Assembly (NCBI GenBank): GCA_945859605.1
Contig: OX243816.1
Location: 27,731,342-27,795,341 of the forward strand
Length of the DNA stretch: 64,000 nt
Reading direction: 5' to 3'
DNA from: Lumbricus rubellus
Lineage: Eukaryota; Annelida; Clitellata; Crassiclitellata; Lumbricidae
The notes under the pieces are model-generated. The model worked only from the letters and a program-made list of their open reading frames with translations, did no database searches and was not told the DNA's origin. A program made the translations under genes and the position numbers. The first letter of the stretch is position 1, and every line of letters begins with the position of its first letter. This document shows positions 23,230-34,464 of the stretch, piece after piece.

Positions 23230-24073
23230 TACATGCGTGCATATATACAGAAAGGCAGAGGACGAGAGCGAGCGAGAGAGGCTACTCGGCGGTGTGTGTA
23301 TGTATCTGTGTATCTGTATACATATGTATAGGCATACATTTACTTGTAGCATCTGCAAGATGAGGATCCGTCTTATCTGAGTCGATGTTCCGTCACCGGA
23401 CTATCATCTGATCATCATCATCATCATCATCATCATTCCCAAGTTGGCTGTTCACTAGACTAGGAAGCAGAAGAACGAAGGACGCAGTGGACCCAGTGGA
23501 CGCAGTGGACGCAGTGGACCCAGTGCTGCCTCTCTTCCTTCTCCCCCACGACACCCCTCCCCTCTCCAACATCTGCGACTGGAGATGATATTATATGGAT
23601 GAGTCGTCGGAAGACTTCTTACATCACTCCTTCAAAGATTCGCATCGACATCGCACGAGAAGTCTGTTCGTCGTTCGCTGCCAACAGAATAATTGCTTTA
23701 TTGCATCTAAACAACAACATCAGCAGCAGCTATTGTTCTTCTGCTGCCACATCACCGGACAACAAGTGAATTATCAGAAAATAATCGGCGCGCTTAACTG
23801 TAACTGTTTCTAAGTTACAGAAGTCCACGAGGAGTCTTAGATCGCTGCTGCGGACTTCGTTTGAGAAACGTGCGATGCATGATATGCACGAAGGGTTTTT
23901 TGCACTTCTGAAGTCGTGACTAAGTCTTACTCTGGACTTGGATGATTCAACCGATGAAAGACCTGCAGTGATCCTCTCGCAACTCAGACGACACGCTTGA
24001 TCGCTGCTGAAGAGTGGGAGCCAGTGCATAAGATCCACCCTCGTCGTCTCTCACTGAAGCGGAAGCGGCGGAT
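23230..24073 (+). promoter_or_regulatory. Putative promoter/5' untranslated region of the otoferlin-like gene
   Basis: This is the sequence directly upstream of the exon-1 start codon. It is less repetitive than its surroundings. It holds (ATC)n at 23410-23435, a short GTGGACGCA-type minisatellite at 23485-23520 and a 72-codon upstream frame at 23595-23813. No clear TATA box is placed, and the transcription start is unknown. An intron or exon boundary could also be hidden here. Confidence 0.35.
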
Positions 24074-24152
24074 ATGGCGCTCGTTCTTCACCTGAGAAGC
24101 GTTGACAACATTCGTGGAAGAGGAGACCGCCTGGCTAAGGTCACCTTCAGAG
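24074..24152 (+). CDS. OTOF-like: Otoferlin-like (type II ferlin) first coding exon
   Basis: The frame opens with [20 protein letters not shown] and continues AKVTFRG. From memory of the family, this matches the extreme N-terminus of otoferlin (MAL-x-HL-x-V-x-x-LRGRGDRIAKVTFRG), the first strands of the C2A domain. Otoferlin is a tail-anchored, multi-C2-domain Ca2+ sensor for vesicle fusion. The ATG is in a reasonable context (GGCGGATATGG). Similarity ends where AGAG|GTCAGC offers a splice donor inside the codon for Gly27, giving 79 coding bases. The donor is not strong. Read-through would give GQHFHL, which faintly resembles the otoferlin GQSFYS, so a slightly longer exon is possible. No further exon was found in the window. 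A processed or dead fragment is not excluded. Confidence 0.72.
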
Positions 24153-24848
24153 GTCAGCACTTTCATCTTTACTCATCCATCAATATTAGATATAGAAACT
24201 GGTCCACAGCTAGTATTATTATACAGTTATTTATTGTAGAGCATCGCGTATTTATTTTAAACTATTGACTAAATTGCTCGATACTGCATGGCTTATGAAC
24301 TGTAAGGTATTGATTTTATTACTTGTAAAGCCTTTTCTTGTCAAGTTAAGTACTGGCTCATTAACTGTAAAGCAGGCTATATACTGGCTTGTGAAACACG
24401 CCTGTTGCAAAGAATGTCGATGCACGAGTGTCAATTAATCAAATTTAGAGAGGTCTCTTTGTTATTCAATGACCTTCCTTTTCAAGCATGCGACGACAAG
24501 GCTGTTTTAGAGAAATTTTTATAACTGCCCAACCCTTTATTTCCTTTCCCATCCTCCATGGTAAAATACGTCCAATCGGAGATTAATGACCCTTTTTGCT
24601 AGTTTTAACTGTGCAGAAGTGCTTCTATTAGACCTACTGCACAAATCCATTTAGAACTGTACATTTTGTGTACAACTGTACGTTAAAAAAACCTGGCATG
24701 CGACACTATAATATCATAATTTACAGTTGAAAGGTGAAAGGGTGGGGATGGCAAATTATTCTCTGAAGATGCAACATGATTGTTGACGACAATATTCACA
24801 ATAATTATTATTTGTGTAGTCGTCGTAACTCTCGATTGTAAAGATCCA
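24153..24848 (+). other. Start of putative first intron
   Basis: A+T-rich, stop-filled sequence after the donor. No second ferlin exon is seen. If the gene is intact, the intron runs past the window end. Confidence 0.45.
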
Positions 24849-24849
24849 A

Positions 24850-24925
24850 GGTTTTAAAGCGCCATTTGAAAGCAAAATGCAGGGTATCAGTTTATTCACG
24901 AGCGCCATTGAACAAAAGGCATGTA
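24850..24925 (-). mobile_element. Family-B LINE tail fragment
   Basis: About 75% identical by eye to the 3' tail of the LINE at 21040-21480. The shared core TTATTCACGAGCGC (plus strand) is at 24892-24905. It carries GGCGCT at both ends of the segment (minus strand). Only the 3' end is present, so it is a severely truncated LINE or a SINE using that tail. Confidence 0.5.
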
Positions 24926-25560
24926 GACTACACAGTTATTTTGTAATTTGTACCACATGGAGGAACACAGCATATATTCTGCTTCATCTCAAATAACATT
25001 AAAAACACGACAATGAAAGAAACAACATAAAGATACAAAGAGAAACAGAATAATCCACCAAGGAGAAGCAACTTACCGATACATAAAGAACCAACATAAA
25101 GATACAATGAGAAACAGCATGAGCCCCAAAGAGAAACAACATAAAGATACAAAAAGCAAAAGCGAGTAACAGCTTTATTATACATGGACCCACTACAAGG
25201 AACAAGAATAAATTTATTCAATTCAGACGCGCATATAATTATAGCATATATCCTTATGAATATTAATAGACCCGAACTATGCTGCATGACCTCATGAGGA
25301 ATAACAGAGGCCTACTCATGCAAGAGCAATATAACATAACGTGCACGAAGAAAAACAATCCATAGTGCATGAGCACTGAAGCCTGATTGATGAGATCAAA
25401 CGCTGCTCATACATACCTTCAACTTGTTACTGATTGGGTTAGTCACTTAGTCAGTGCCTTTTGACACTGCATGCAGAGTGAATTGGTGTGGCATCCATTG
25501 TCGGTTATACTGACACATCCTTGCATCAATGCATTCATGCATCATTCATCCATTCATCCA
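24926..25560. other. Unassigned, with degenerate ACATAAAGATACAA repeats
   Basis: The phrase CATAAAGATACAA recurs at about 25026, 25095 and 25138 within GAGAAACA-rich sequence, a weak tandem array. Minus-strand open frames here come from that array. No gene. Confidence 0.5.
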
Positions 25561-25800
25561 TTCATCCATTCACCCATCCATCCAATCATCTAACCATCCG
25601 TTCATCCATTCATCCATTCACCCATCCATCCAATCATCTAACCATCCGTTCATCCATTCATCCATTCACCCATCCATCCAATCATCTAACCATCCGTTCA
25701 TCCATTCATCCATTCACCCATCCATCCAATCATCTAACCATCCGTTCATCCATTCTTCCATTCACCCATTCATCCATCCATCCATTCATCCATGTTCTGA
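25540..25800 (+). repeat. 48-bp minisatellite (4 copies) in (CCATT)n context
   Basis: Units contain CCATCCATCCAATCATCTAA then CCATCCGTTCATCCATTCAT. ATCATCTAACC recurs every 48 bp (25586, 25634, 25682, 25730). Confidence 0.88.
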
Positions 25801-26200
25801 CGGATGACAACACGCTTAACTGTAAGCTAAAAGACACTCATCAAGTCAATGAGTAAGTGAATGAACACACTGTCTCTAGATGACTACGAGTTGCCACCAG
25901 CGAGCAACCGCAGACACGCAGATCATGAAAGCCAATTAATGAAGTTCCATCCTGAGCTGAAAGCAGACATTATGTGCGGAGTTCCTGGATTGGAATTAGA
26001 TTCATTCAGTGGTGATATAAACGACGGAGTCTCCAGCATAGAAAGACCAACACCAAACCATCCATGATCCATCCATCGCAGCTGCACCGGGTATGACCCC
26101 CTTCAGCCAGACACCGGCTCCCCTCTGTCACCACCGATCAACCTCTCAAACCCACCACTTCCTCTTTGCCACCCACCTCAGCCCTCTGCCACTCAAGTAC
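25801..26200. other. Unassigned
   Basis: The 68-residue plus frame at 25861-26067 has mixed composition, but no flanking splice signals or family match that I recognise. Confidence 0.35.
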
Positions 26201-26202
26201 TG

Positions 26203-26204
26203 AG

Positions 26205-26271
<67 letters not shown>

Positions 26272-26457
26272 GAGACAGAGAGACAGAGAGAGACAGAGAG
26301 AGACAGAGACAGAGACAGACAGAGACAGACAGAGACAGAGACAGAGAGACAGAGAGACAGAGACAGAGAGACAGAGACAGAGAGACAGAGACAAAGGACA
26401 GAGAGAGAGACAGACAGAGACAGAGAGACAGAGACAGAGGACAGAGAGAGAGAGAGA
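26203..26457 (+). repeat. (GA)n/(GACA)n/(GAGACA)n microsatellite
   Basis: Pure (GA)n leads into (CAGA)n, then mixed GAGACAGAGACA. Open in several frames on both strands (Arg-Glu-Thr-Asp or Ser-Leu-Cys-Val). Confidence 0.94.
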
Positions 26458-27180
26458 TGCATATATACAAGATGACATCAGTCTGATATCCGAAGGAACG
26501 AAACCTAGCGACACCTATGTAGCAAAACTCACAACACGTCATCAACCGATTAATGATTGGAAATGAAAAGCTAGACAAACACATCAACACATCATGGCGA
26601 CGTCACACGTGTACGTGTGTCTGTACGTGTTGTGCTCGTCGTGTGTCATATCAATCGGAACACGTAATGCATTAATTGATTTATTTAATAATAACAATAA
26701 TAATTCGTAACAGTGATCCACATTAGTCCGACGGTTTCAACTTAGACAGCCACTGACATGTATGCTGTGAGGGATTCACTGTACGAGTCCAACCTTTGGA
26801 CGACCATCCTACCATCCAACCATTCGACCATTCTTTTTTGAGGTCCATCTATCGATCTATCTATCTATCGATCGATAGATCGATTGATCGATTCCTCTCT
26901 GCTCTTTTCGATCCTCTTCCATTAAGTCATCTGCTTATTTTCGATGTCCTATATCGACTCTTCATCGACGTCATCACTCATCAAATATGCCTCATCGTAT
27001 ACACACACACATATATTTCACATGCACTTTTGAACATATTTTGCATACATATTATGTCATATATACATGCATTATGTGTGTGTGCTTGCATGCGCGTGCG
27101 TATATCATTTGCGGCTCATTCTTCATATTATTTACTCCGCAGAGCAATCACCCGCCCAGCCAGGGGACGATACATACATC
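26458..27180. other. Unassigned
   Basis: No gene. (ATCGATCTATCT)-like sequence is at 26850-26892. Confidence 0.5.
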
Positions 27181-27183
27181 GCA

Positions 27184-27800
27184 TCCGTCCATTAGACTAT
27201 CTATCTATTTATCCATCCATCTATCCATCCATCCATCCATCCATCCATCTATCCATCTATCCATCCATCCATCCATCAATCCATCCATCTATCCATCCAT
27301 CCATCTATCCATCTATCCATCCATCTATCCATCCATCTTAAGTACATGTATTACAGACCATCTATCCATCCATCCATTTATCCATCCATCTATCCATCTA
27401 TCCATCCATCCATCCATGTATCCGTCCATCCATCCATGTATCCGTCCAACCACCAATTCACCCACCCATCCACCTCTGACTTACCCACATATTATTTTAT
27501 CCAACCACCCACCCATCCAACCATTCATTATCCATACATCCATCCTATCAACCATGTATCCGGCCGCCATTCATAGATGTATCCATCAATCCATGCCTCC
27601 ATATAACCAACCATTCCTTTCACTCATTCAAACATCCATCCATCCAACTATCCATCCACCCAACCGTCCATCCATACATACATCCACCTTTCCATTTGTC
27701 CACCCACTCACCTATTTATTCATCCATATCAACCATCCACCCATCCACCCATGCACCCATCCACTCATCCGTCCACCCATCCATCCATCCATCCATTTAG
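27184..27800 (+). repeat. (CCAT)n/(CTAT)n array
   Basis: CCATCCATCTAT units, degenerating to the right. The 278-residue frame of Ile/Pro/Ser/His across it is an artefact. TACATGTA is at 27343. Confidence 0.92.
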
Positions 27801-27829
27801 AGAATCGATGCATAGTTCATTAGCCAATA

Positions 27830-28095
27830 CTTATATATATATATAATATATATAATATATATAATATATATAATATATATACACTATATATGGCGGACGA
27901 CGTATCCGTTTGCGCAGAACCATCCGCGACAGAATGAAGTGCGCCGATGAATGATTAAATAAAAAAGGCAACTAAAGCGATATATATTTGTCACCGCAGA
28001 CAGTCTGCATATGTCTGCATGCGGTTCTTTTTGTATATATATGTATATATATATGTGTATATATATATATGTATGTATATATATATACACAAGCG
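27830..28095. repeat. (TA)n microsatellites
   Basis: TATATAATATA repeats at 27833-27890 and ATATGTATATATATAT at 28034-28090, with unique DNA between. Confidence 0.88.
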
Positions 28096-29400
28096 GTCGT
28101 TACAAGTGATCGACTTGAGTTGACTTCATTTTGTTGACTTTGTCACATGCGATTTTGATCAGCTCATCTCAACTCTTCGTCTGTAATACATGTACTTAAG
28201 ATTGTCGAACATGGTCATAAAATAGATTTTTCATCGCTGTACATATATTTCGGCATTAGCAGCTATCCTCTTATAGACCAAATTCAAGCTTAGAGTAGCC
28301 TACTGTTGCAGTCTTAGAGACAACGGTCAAATTCTTCATGGAAACTTTAGTATGAGTGCATTGTGCCGATATTTAACAATGAAGGTGCACTCTATAAAAG
28401 TATACAGTTATTATTAATATTATACTGCAATTACTGCATGTAATCAAACTGTCATTTATTAAAAAAAAGAATCAGACATCAGACACCATGGTGCATGACC
28501 GGGTGCTACGAAGAGCAGACAATGGATGAAGAAAACATTTGTAACAAGAATGCTACATACTAATTACTTTTTTGTTGATAATTTTTGATGTCTTATGTGA
28601 ATTTTATATTATACTTGTTCACCAAAGTGCTTTCTTGCAGTTGGTCATATTAAAGAATATACTTCCTTACAAAAGCGCGTAACAGTCTACTCATAATAAA
28701 TCATAAACAAATTAATCTAAAGGTTTTTCTTGAAGATAAAAACCAAGGCATTACATTAAGACAGTTACTTCCCACTTAATAATATTTATAACTTCTAATT
28801 CCATAATCGTTCTGTGTGCAAAACAAAGTAATTCACAAAATATCTCTGCGCTTACCTAATTCTCCCTATAGATATATCATGTACAGAGTAGTGTACACTG
28901 TTGTAGTGTATACCAACATAATTGACAACTACAATTAATCACTGCGTGTACGCTTGTACGGTGTAGGCTATTGTGAATTTACCATTGTCTGGTGTTTTAT
29001 GGGATCAATAAACAAATTGAATTGAATTGAAAAATTAAGAGCAGAACATTTTTCGTTTAGTAAACAATAGACATATAGTTTTGAATAACTTCATAGCTCA
29101 GATAATTCAGAAGTCACAGCCGAATAAGTAAGTAAGTAGCGATTTTAATGCAAGACAATTGTTCGCATTTTACAAAACAGACATTTCTTGTTGCTAATAG
29201 CTACCGTCTTTTTATCATGAGAAGTTCAAAACATCCACAATATCTAAAGTAACATAAGACACGTGACCTTTTCATGGGAACGGCTTAAAGCCCAACAAAA
29301 GTAGATAATCCCTCGCAACGAAAATTGGCGGCCACCGGATATCCGTCCAAACGGTCTTCCGGCAAAGATCTAAGTTGTCATGGAGTCCGGAAGATAGATT
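28096..29400. other. Unassigned A+T-rich intronic sequence with a LINE-like tail
   Basis: No coding. At 28985-29030, GGGATCAATAAACAAATTGA followed by ATTGAATTGA looks like a LINE 3' terminus with (ATTGA)n tail; its body is not recognised. TAGCCTA is at 28296, TAGGCTA at 28964. Confidence 0.4.
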
Positions 29401-29424
29401 ACGAAGGATAGCATCTCTTCCATC

Positions 29425-29660
29425 CGTCTGTCTCTCCCTCTTTCTCTCCGTCCGTCCGTCCTTCCGTCCGTCCGTCTATCCGTCTGTCAGTCTGTCCGTC
29501 CGTTCTTCCATCCGTTCTTAGATTCGTCTGTCTAAAAAAAGTGTCTATCCGTCTGTCCATTAGTCCATGCGTCTGTCTGTCTGTCCATCCGTCTATCCGT
29601 CTATCCGTCTATCCGTCTATCCGTCTGTCCGTCTGTCAGTCTGTCTCTCTGTCTGTCTGG
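29425..29660 (+). repeat. (TCCG/TCTG/TATC)n array
   Basis: GTCCGTCCGTCC and CTGTCTGTCC units, degenerate. Confidence 0.88.
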
Positions 29661-29784
29661 ATATCTGATAGAACTATAGAAGGACTAGGTTAAGCCTGGA
29701 CCTGTTCAACAGTTCAATTATTAACGAACATAAACATGGCGGGCGTTTTGTTTCACAGTCGCCAGAGCTGTCGGCCAAAAACGC

Positions 29785-29905
29785 CTCCTCATCCTCATCC
29801 TCTTCCTCCTCCTCCTCCTCCTCCTCCTCCTCCTCCTCCTCCTCCTCCTCCTCCTCCTCCTCCTCCTCCTCTTCCGCCTCCGCCTCCTCTTCCGCCTCCG
29901 CCATC
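29785..29905 (+). repeat. (CCT)n triplet array
   Basis: About 30 nearly pure CCT repeats, open as poly-Pro or poly-Glu on the two strands. No gene evidence. Confidence 0.93.
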
Positions 29906-30126
29906 GTCCACCTTTCCTATAGACATCAGACGATCAATAGAGCTCTTGGTTCTGTCGCTTGCTATTAATTTTCCCGGTCATAATGGCTTCTACACGATTC
30001 CAAACGGCTTTTCTTTTTTCAATGCCCCTCGACCAACCCAAAGCCCGTCGCCATTGTAGTTGACTACACATTAAAACTGTCGAAACAGCGTTCTGTTTGA
30101 TTCGCCATGCATGAGACTCTCTATGC

Positions 30127-30497
30127 CAGGGGTGTCAAAGAGCTGGCCCGCGGGCCATTTCTGGCCCGCCGACGATTTTTTTCTGGCCCGCGGAGCCTTC
30201 CATAAAGATTACAAAATTATTTAAAATGTTGTCAAAATTTAAAAAGAAGCGAAAAGGGGACATTGATTCAAGATCTTTTCATGATATTTGGACTTTTCTG
30301 GGCATTGGCTGACCAAGCTCGTAGCTCCCTCTCAGATCACTACCCAATTTTGCTCAAAAACTTCGATACCCTGGCCCGCCAATTGTTAGAAGATGTTCAC
30401 ACTGGCCCGCCACTTGTTGGAAGATGTTCAAACTGGCCCGCCACTTGTTGGAAGATGTTCAAACTGGCCCGCCACTAAAAAAGGTTTGACACCCCTG
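30127..30497. mobile_element. hAT nonautonomous element, 371 bp
   Basis: Starts CAGGGGTGTCAAAGAGCTGG and ends GGTTTGACACCCCTG. The exact 8-bp target duplication CTCTATGC flanks it (30119-30126, 30498-30505). The ends match the CAGGGGTGTCAAA...TTTGACACCCCTG type common in animal hATs. The interior is non-coding and has a 31-bp tandem repeat (CTGGCCCGCCACTTGTTGGA...) of about 3.5 copies at 30370-30475, rich in GGCCCGC. Confidence 0.88.
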
Positions 30498-30505
30498 CTC
30501 TATGC

Positions 30506-31085
30506 CAACCAAAGAGTCTTCTCCGAACAACGAGGTCACAAAGCACAAACCAATGACGTCAACGGCCTACTCATGAATAATTGATTAGCTCATGAATAAT
30601 TGATTAGTTCATATTTCTATGAATCAGATTAATGTGCAGTTGTTTAATATGTTACAAAGAACAATACTAAAGGAATTTTGAACGCAAGATCAACCTCACG
30701 TGCAGTGCATATATAAATTAACTGTTCGTATAGCCTAATCATATTAATCATGCAATGTTCGCGAATAAATCGTTAATCACGCAAATCTGTTAATCAATGC
30801 ATATCGTGCTTGGGATTATTCGTCTTGCGCCAATGCCAAGTCAATCCATTTCTACTTATGCCATGCATGCTCCTAGAGACTAAGACTTAGTGGCAACCCA
30901 TGCACCGATCGACTCATTCGGTTATTTGTGGCAAAACCATCTTCGCTGATTCGTTAAAAATTAATTATTATTATGAGCCGAAAGAAATTTCGATCCAACT
31001 TTAAGTTCTGTTCCGGAGGGCAGCTGCGTGAAAGCGGTAGGCTATATGTGACTTTCGTTTCACCCCACTGCATCCGTAACTGCAA
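30506..31085. other. Unassigned
   Basis: No coding. A short direct repeat GCTCATGAATAATTGATTAG lies at about 30568-30610. Confidence 0.5.
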
Positions 31086-31087
31086 TT

Positions 31088-31875
31088 GGTTGCTAACAGT
31101 GGTTGCCATGATTGGTTGTCATGAGTGGTTGTCATGAGTATTTGTCATGAGTGGTTGTCATGAGTGGTTGTCATGAGTGGTTGTCATGAGTAATTGCCAT
31201 GAGTGGTTGTCATGAGTGGTTGCCATGAGTGGTTGCCATGAGTGGTTGTCATGAGTGGTTGGCATGAGTGGTTGCCATGAATGGTTGCCATGAGTAATTG
31301 CCATGAGTGGTTGCCATGAGTGGTTGTCATGAGTGGTTGTCATGAGTGGTTGCCATGAATGGTTGCCATGAGTAATTGCCATGAGTGGTTGTCATGAGTG
31401 GTTGTCATGAGTGGTTGTCATGAGTGGTTGTCATGAGTGGTTGTCATGAGTGGTTGTCATGAGTAATTGCCATGAGTGGTTGCCATGAGTGGTTGCCATG
31501 AGTGGCTGCCATGAGTGGTTGCCATGAGTGGTTGTCATGAGTGGTTGTCATGAGTGGTTGCCATGAATGGTTGCCATGAGTAATTGTCATGAGTGGTTGC
31601 CATGAGTGGTTGTCATGAGTGGTTGTCATGAGTGGTTGCCATGAATGGTTGCCATGAGTAATTGCCATGAGTGGTTGTCATGAGTGGTTGTCATGAGTGG
31701 TTGTCATGAGTGGTTGTCATGAGTGGTTGTCATGAGTGGTTGTCATGAGTAATTGCCATGAGTGGTTGCCATGAGTGGTTGCCATGAGTGGCTGCCATGA
31801 GTGGTTGCCATGAGTGGCTGCCATGGCATGAATGGTCATTATCAGTGGTTACCATGAGTGGTTGCCATGAGTTAC
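31088..31875 (+). repeat. 13-bp minisatellite, about 60 copies, with higher-order structure
   Basis: The unit is GTGGTTGYCATGA. The variant GTAATTGYCATGA returns at about 31190, 31294, 31372, 31463, 31579, 31657 and 31749, always at multiples of 13. A block of about 22 units (286 bp) starting near 31372 is duplicated starting near 31657. The minus-strand frames (ITHGNHSWQPLM) are open only because the unit has no stop in that orientation. Confidence 0.95.
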
Positions 31876-33305
31876 TGAACATAAGAACATATTTTCAATG
31901 AACTTTAAGAAAACTATATCAGCAAAATTAATGTTATTCGCCTGCGCGAGGTGCGGTCTTGAAGAGGAAGGAATGCGGGCAATAATGTTAAGGAATCGCT
32001 TCATCTGCTTAAAAATATCAAAAACATAAAATATAATAATTGTCGGAAGATCGATGTTTTTGTAAAAAAAAATCGATGCGTGGATCACAGAACAACTGAA
32101 TAATATTATTAATAATATTAATACTATTAATTTATTATGTATAACTCAACAGATAATCGTTCAGCATAAGATCCATAGATTCCATATACGTACTTCAAGG
32201 CCCTGCCTTCGATGATGACTATCTCTGCTGTGCACATGCATACACACATGTATCTTACTCTTCGACAAACATCTTAAAGTCAACGATCGTGTAATTCCTT
32301 TGCATCCAATCCACCCACCAACTATCAAGCACCACTCCAACCTTCCTACCCACCTACCCCCCCCCCCCCCCTCCACCGACTTCCCATCCGCCCGCCAATC
32401 TATCCAACCGATTCACTTGATAATTCCATTCATTAGTTTTGTTTTTATTCGCTTACAAACTGCCAGATTGATTCTCATATTCATCAATTGTCAATCGGTT
32501 GACAATGCAATTCGTGGATGTGACCTGCATCATCGAAGCAACGATGCTGTTGATGACCTTCTGCAACGTTAAACTCGATTCACTTTGCGTCAGACAACAG
32601 CAATAATTGTCCTTTGACGCGTGATGACAAAGATTATATGGCTACATGTAGCATCGTCTTGCAGCAGTATATATATCTGTTATCATTAGATATTTAGTTC
32701 AGTTATTAAATGGCAAAACTGACTCACAAATGACCACATCATAAAACGGTCTTGATGTTTGCGAAGGTATACGTCCAGATCATAGATTCAGTAATAACCT
32801 GATAGACTTTATTAACCATGCAACTTGCATCTTTCCGTTTATACGTCTACTCTACACGCCTTCCGTCTCTCTTCCCTTCGTTGACCTTTCCTCATCCTCG
32901 TGGAGCCCGTCCTCCTTCTTTCCTCCATCTCTCCATCATCTGACCGGAAACATCGACCAGACTGCAGATGGGATATCACTTCCCATAAATCCATATCTTC
33001 TTCTTTTTTCCGTTCACAATCCTCGTCATCATCATCATCATATCGATGTCGCCAATAAACTGAGACTCGACGGTTCGAATGGCCATCTGGCGACGAAAAG
33101 ACGACGTCGAATGTTGTCATTGATAAAACAATGGCTGACCATAGACGATAAAAGACGTTTGTCAATGTTTGACAGACTGATTATTAATCTCATTTTTACG
33201 GATATTGTTATTTATAATTTTATATCAATTGGGATGTAGAAATTTTTTAAGGAACATTTCCTCAAAAACATACGAATATACATGTATAGCTTATACAGCC
33301 ATATT
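31876..33305. other. Unassigned
   Basis: No recognised gene. The minus frame 32839-33165 has an Asp run from a GAT microsatellite and charged composition, but no domain. TACATGTA is at 32643 and 33279. Confidence 0.45.
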
Positions 33306-33308
33306 TAT

Positions 33309-33525
33309 GGGCAACACGCTAAAATAGCTTCAAAATAGCCCCGTCAAAGTCCTTTAAGATCAAATGATTATCTCAAATAGTTTTGCCGAAATGGGCACAG
33401 GACTTGTAACAGAAAACATTTGACTCGATATGAAAACACTCTTACTCTTATAATGCTCATCATGAAAAAACTTATTTTTGTAATTGTCGATCTTGACGGG
33501 GCTATTTTTGAAGAGGCTATTTCGA
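33309..33525. mobile_element. Small imperfect inverted-repeat element
   Basis: AGCTTCAAAATAGCCCCGTC (33329-33348) is mirrored by GACGGGGCTATTTTTGAAGA (33496-33515), with further weak pairing outside (CTAAAATAG / CTATTTCGA). About 217 bp and non-coding. No target duplication was fixed, so a MITE or foldback of unknown type. Confidence 0.45.
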
Positions 33526-33949
33526 CAGGTCAGTGGTCACTCTAAATTTGTATGATTCAATCTTGACTACAATAATTATTAAAGTTCTACTCACGGACTC
33601 TTAACGTTGAAGTGCATTAGATGATATATCCAAGTCTTACATCCAATGTAAAATTAATAGGCGAATTATCCAGTTAGCCTAACTAAAGATCGATGTTCAA
33701 TTAATTATAGGCTAATTGTACATTATGTCTACACACGAAAATCAACGGCGAAAAAGTTTTCAGAATTCGTATTTTATGGAGTGACGTCAGAATTTTAAAT
33801 GACGTCATCTTCCTCCTATGACGTTTAATATCTTTAGCGCGATGTCACACTTCTGTATTATAGTAAGGCTGCGTAGAATGAATAATGGATATAATAATTA
33901 TATCTATTATTTACTATTCATATATGTATATATTGTCCTGGGCATGACG

Positions 33950-34440
33950 TTAAACTGCATCCATCCTCCGCCACAGGGAACCAACAACGTCCCTGTGCCG
34001 GTCCTAAGCCCGGAGCCCCGGACAAAGGAGGAAGGTTTGCCAGATGGGTGGCGATACACTGGCAGGAAAAGACCAAGACGATTGTAATCCGCCAAAACCA
34101 CGACACAAGTGACAGAGCGACCCAGATGCTTCAAGGTGTCATGATGTGAAGCAGACATGCACAGGCCGGTTATGACAGACCGGTGGAGAGAGTTGAAGGA
34201 GAGAGCGTGCATGGGACACATACGGGCATTGACCCACGTTGTCCTTCATGCTTCTCTCCCAATATTCTCTTTAATCAGACAAGGTGGTCTAGGTGCTCCA
34301 AGATGTTAATGGTATGGAGCAGACCTGCAGACCGGACCGGTTGAGGCTGGGCAGCATGACACGAGACAGACTCAGACAGAGAGTGGCGTCGGACTCTTAC
34401 GGGCATTGAGCCCAATGATAATGATGATGATGATGATATA
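33950..34440 (+). mobile_element. LINE 3' terminal relic with (GAT)n tail
   Basis: The plus strand near 34165 reads RPVMTDRWRELKERA-like, with 'DRWRELKERACMGHIRALTH'. A second diverged block follows (CTTACGGGCATTGAGCCC) ending in (GAT)n at 34418-34436. A terminal 'DRxxWR' motif plus a (GAT)n tail is usual for RTE-type LINEs. The two blocks, both with ACGGGCATTGA, suggest a tandem or nested pair of ends. Heavily decayed. Confidence 0.45.
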
Positions 34441-34464
34441 TATATAATAGTCTAGATATATATA

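Noticed and set aside
31088..31875. CRISPR-like array
   Set aside because: Units are contiguous 13-mers with no spacers, in a eukaryotic genome; it is a minisatellite.
32839..33165. Acidic minus-strand gene with Asp run
   Set aside because: The Asp run is a GAT microsatellite; no domain, start context or splice signals support it.
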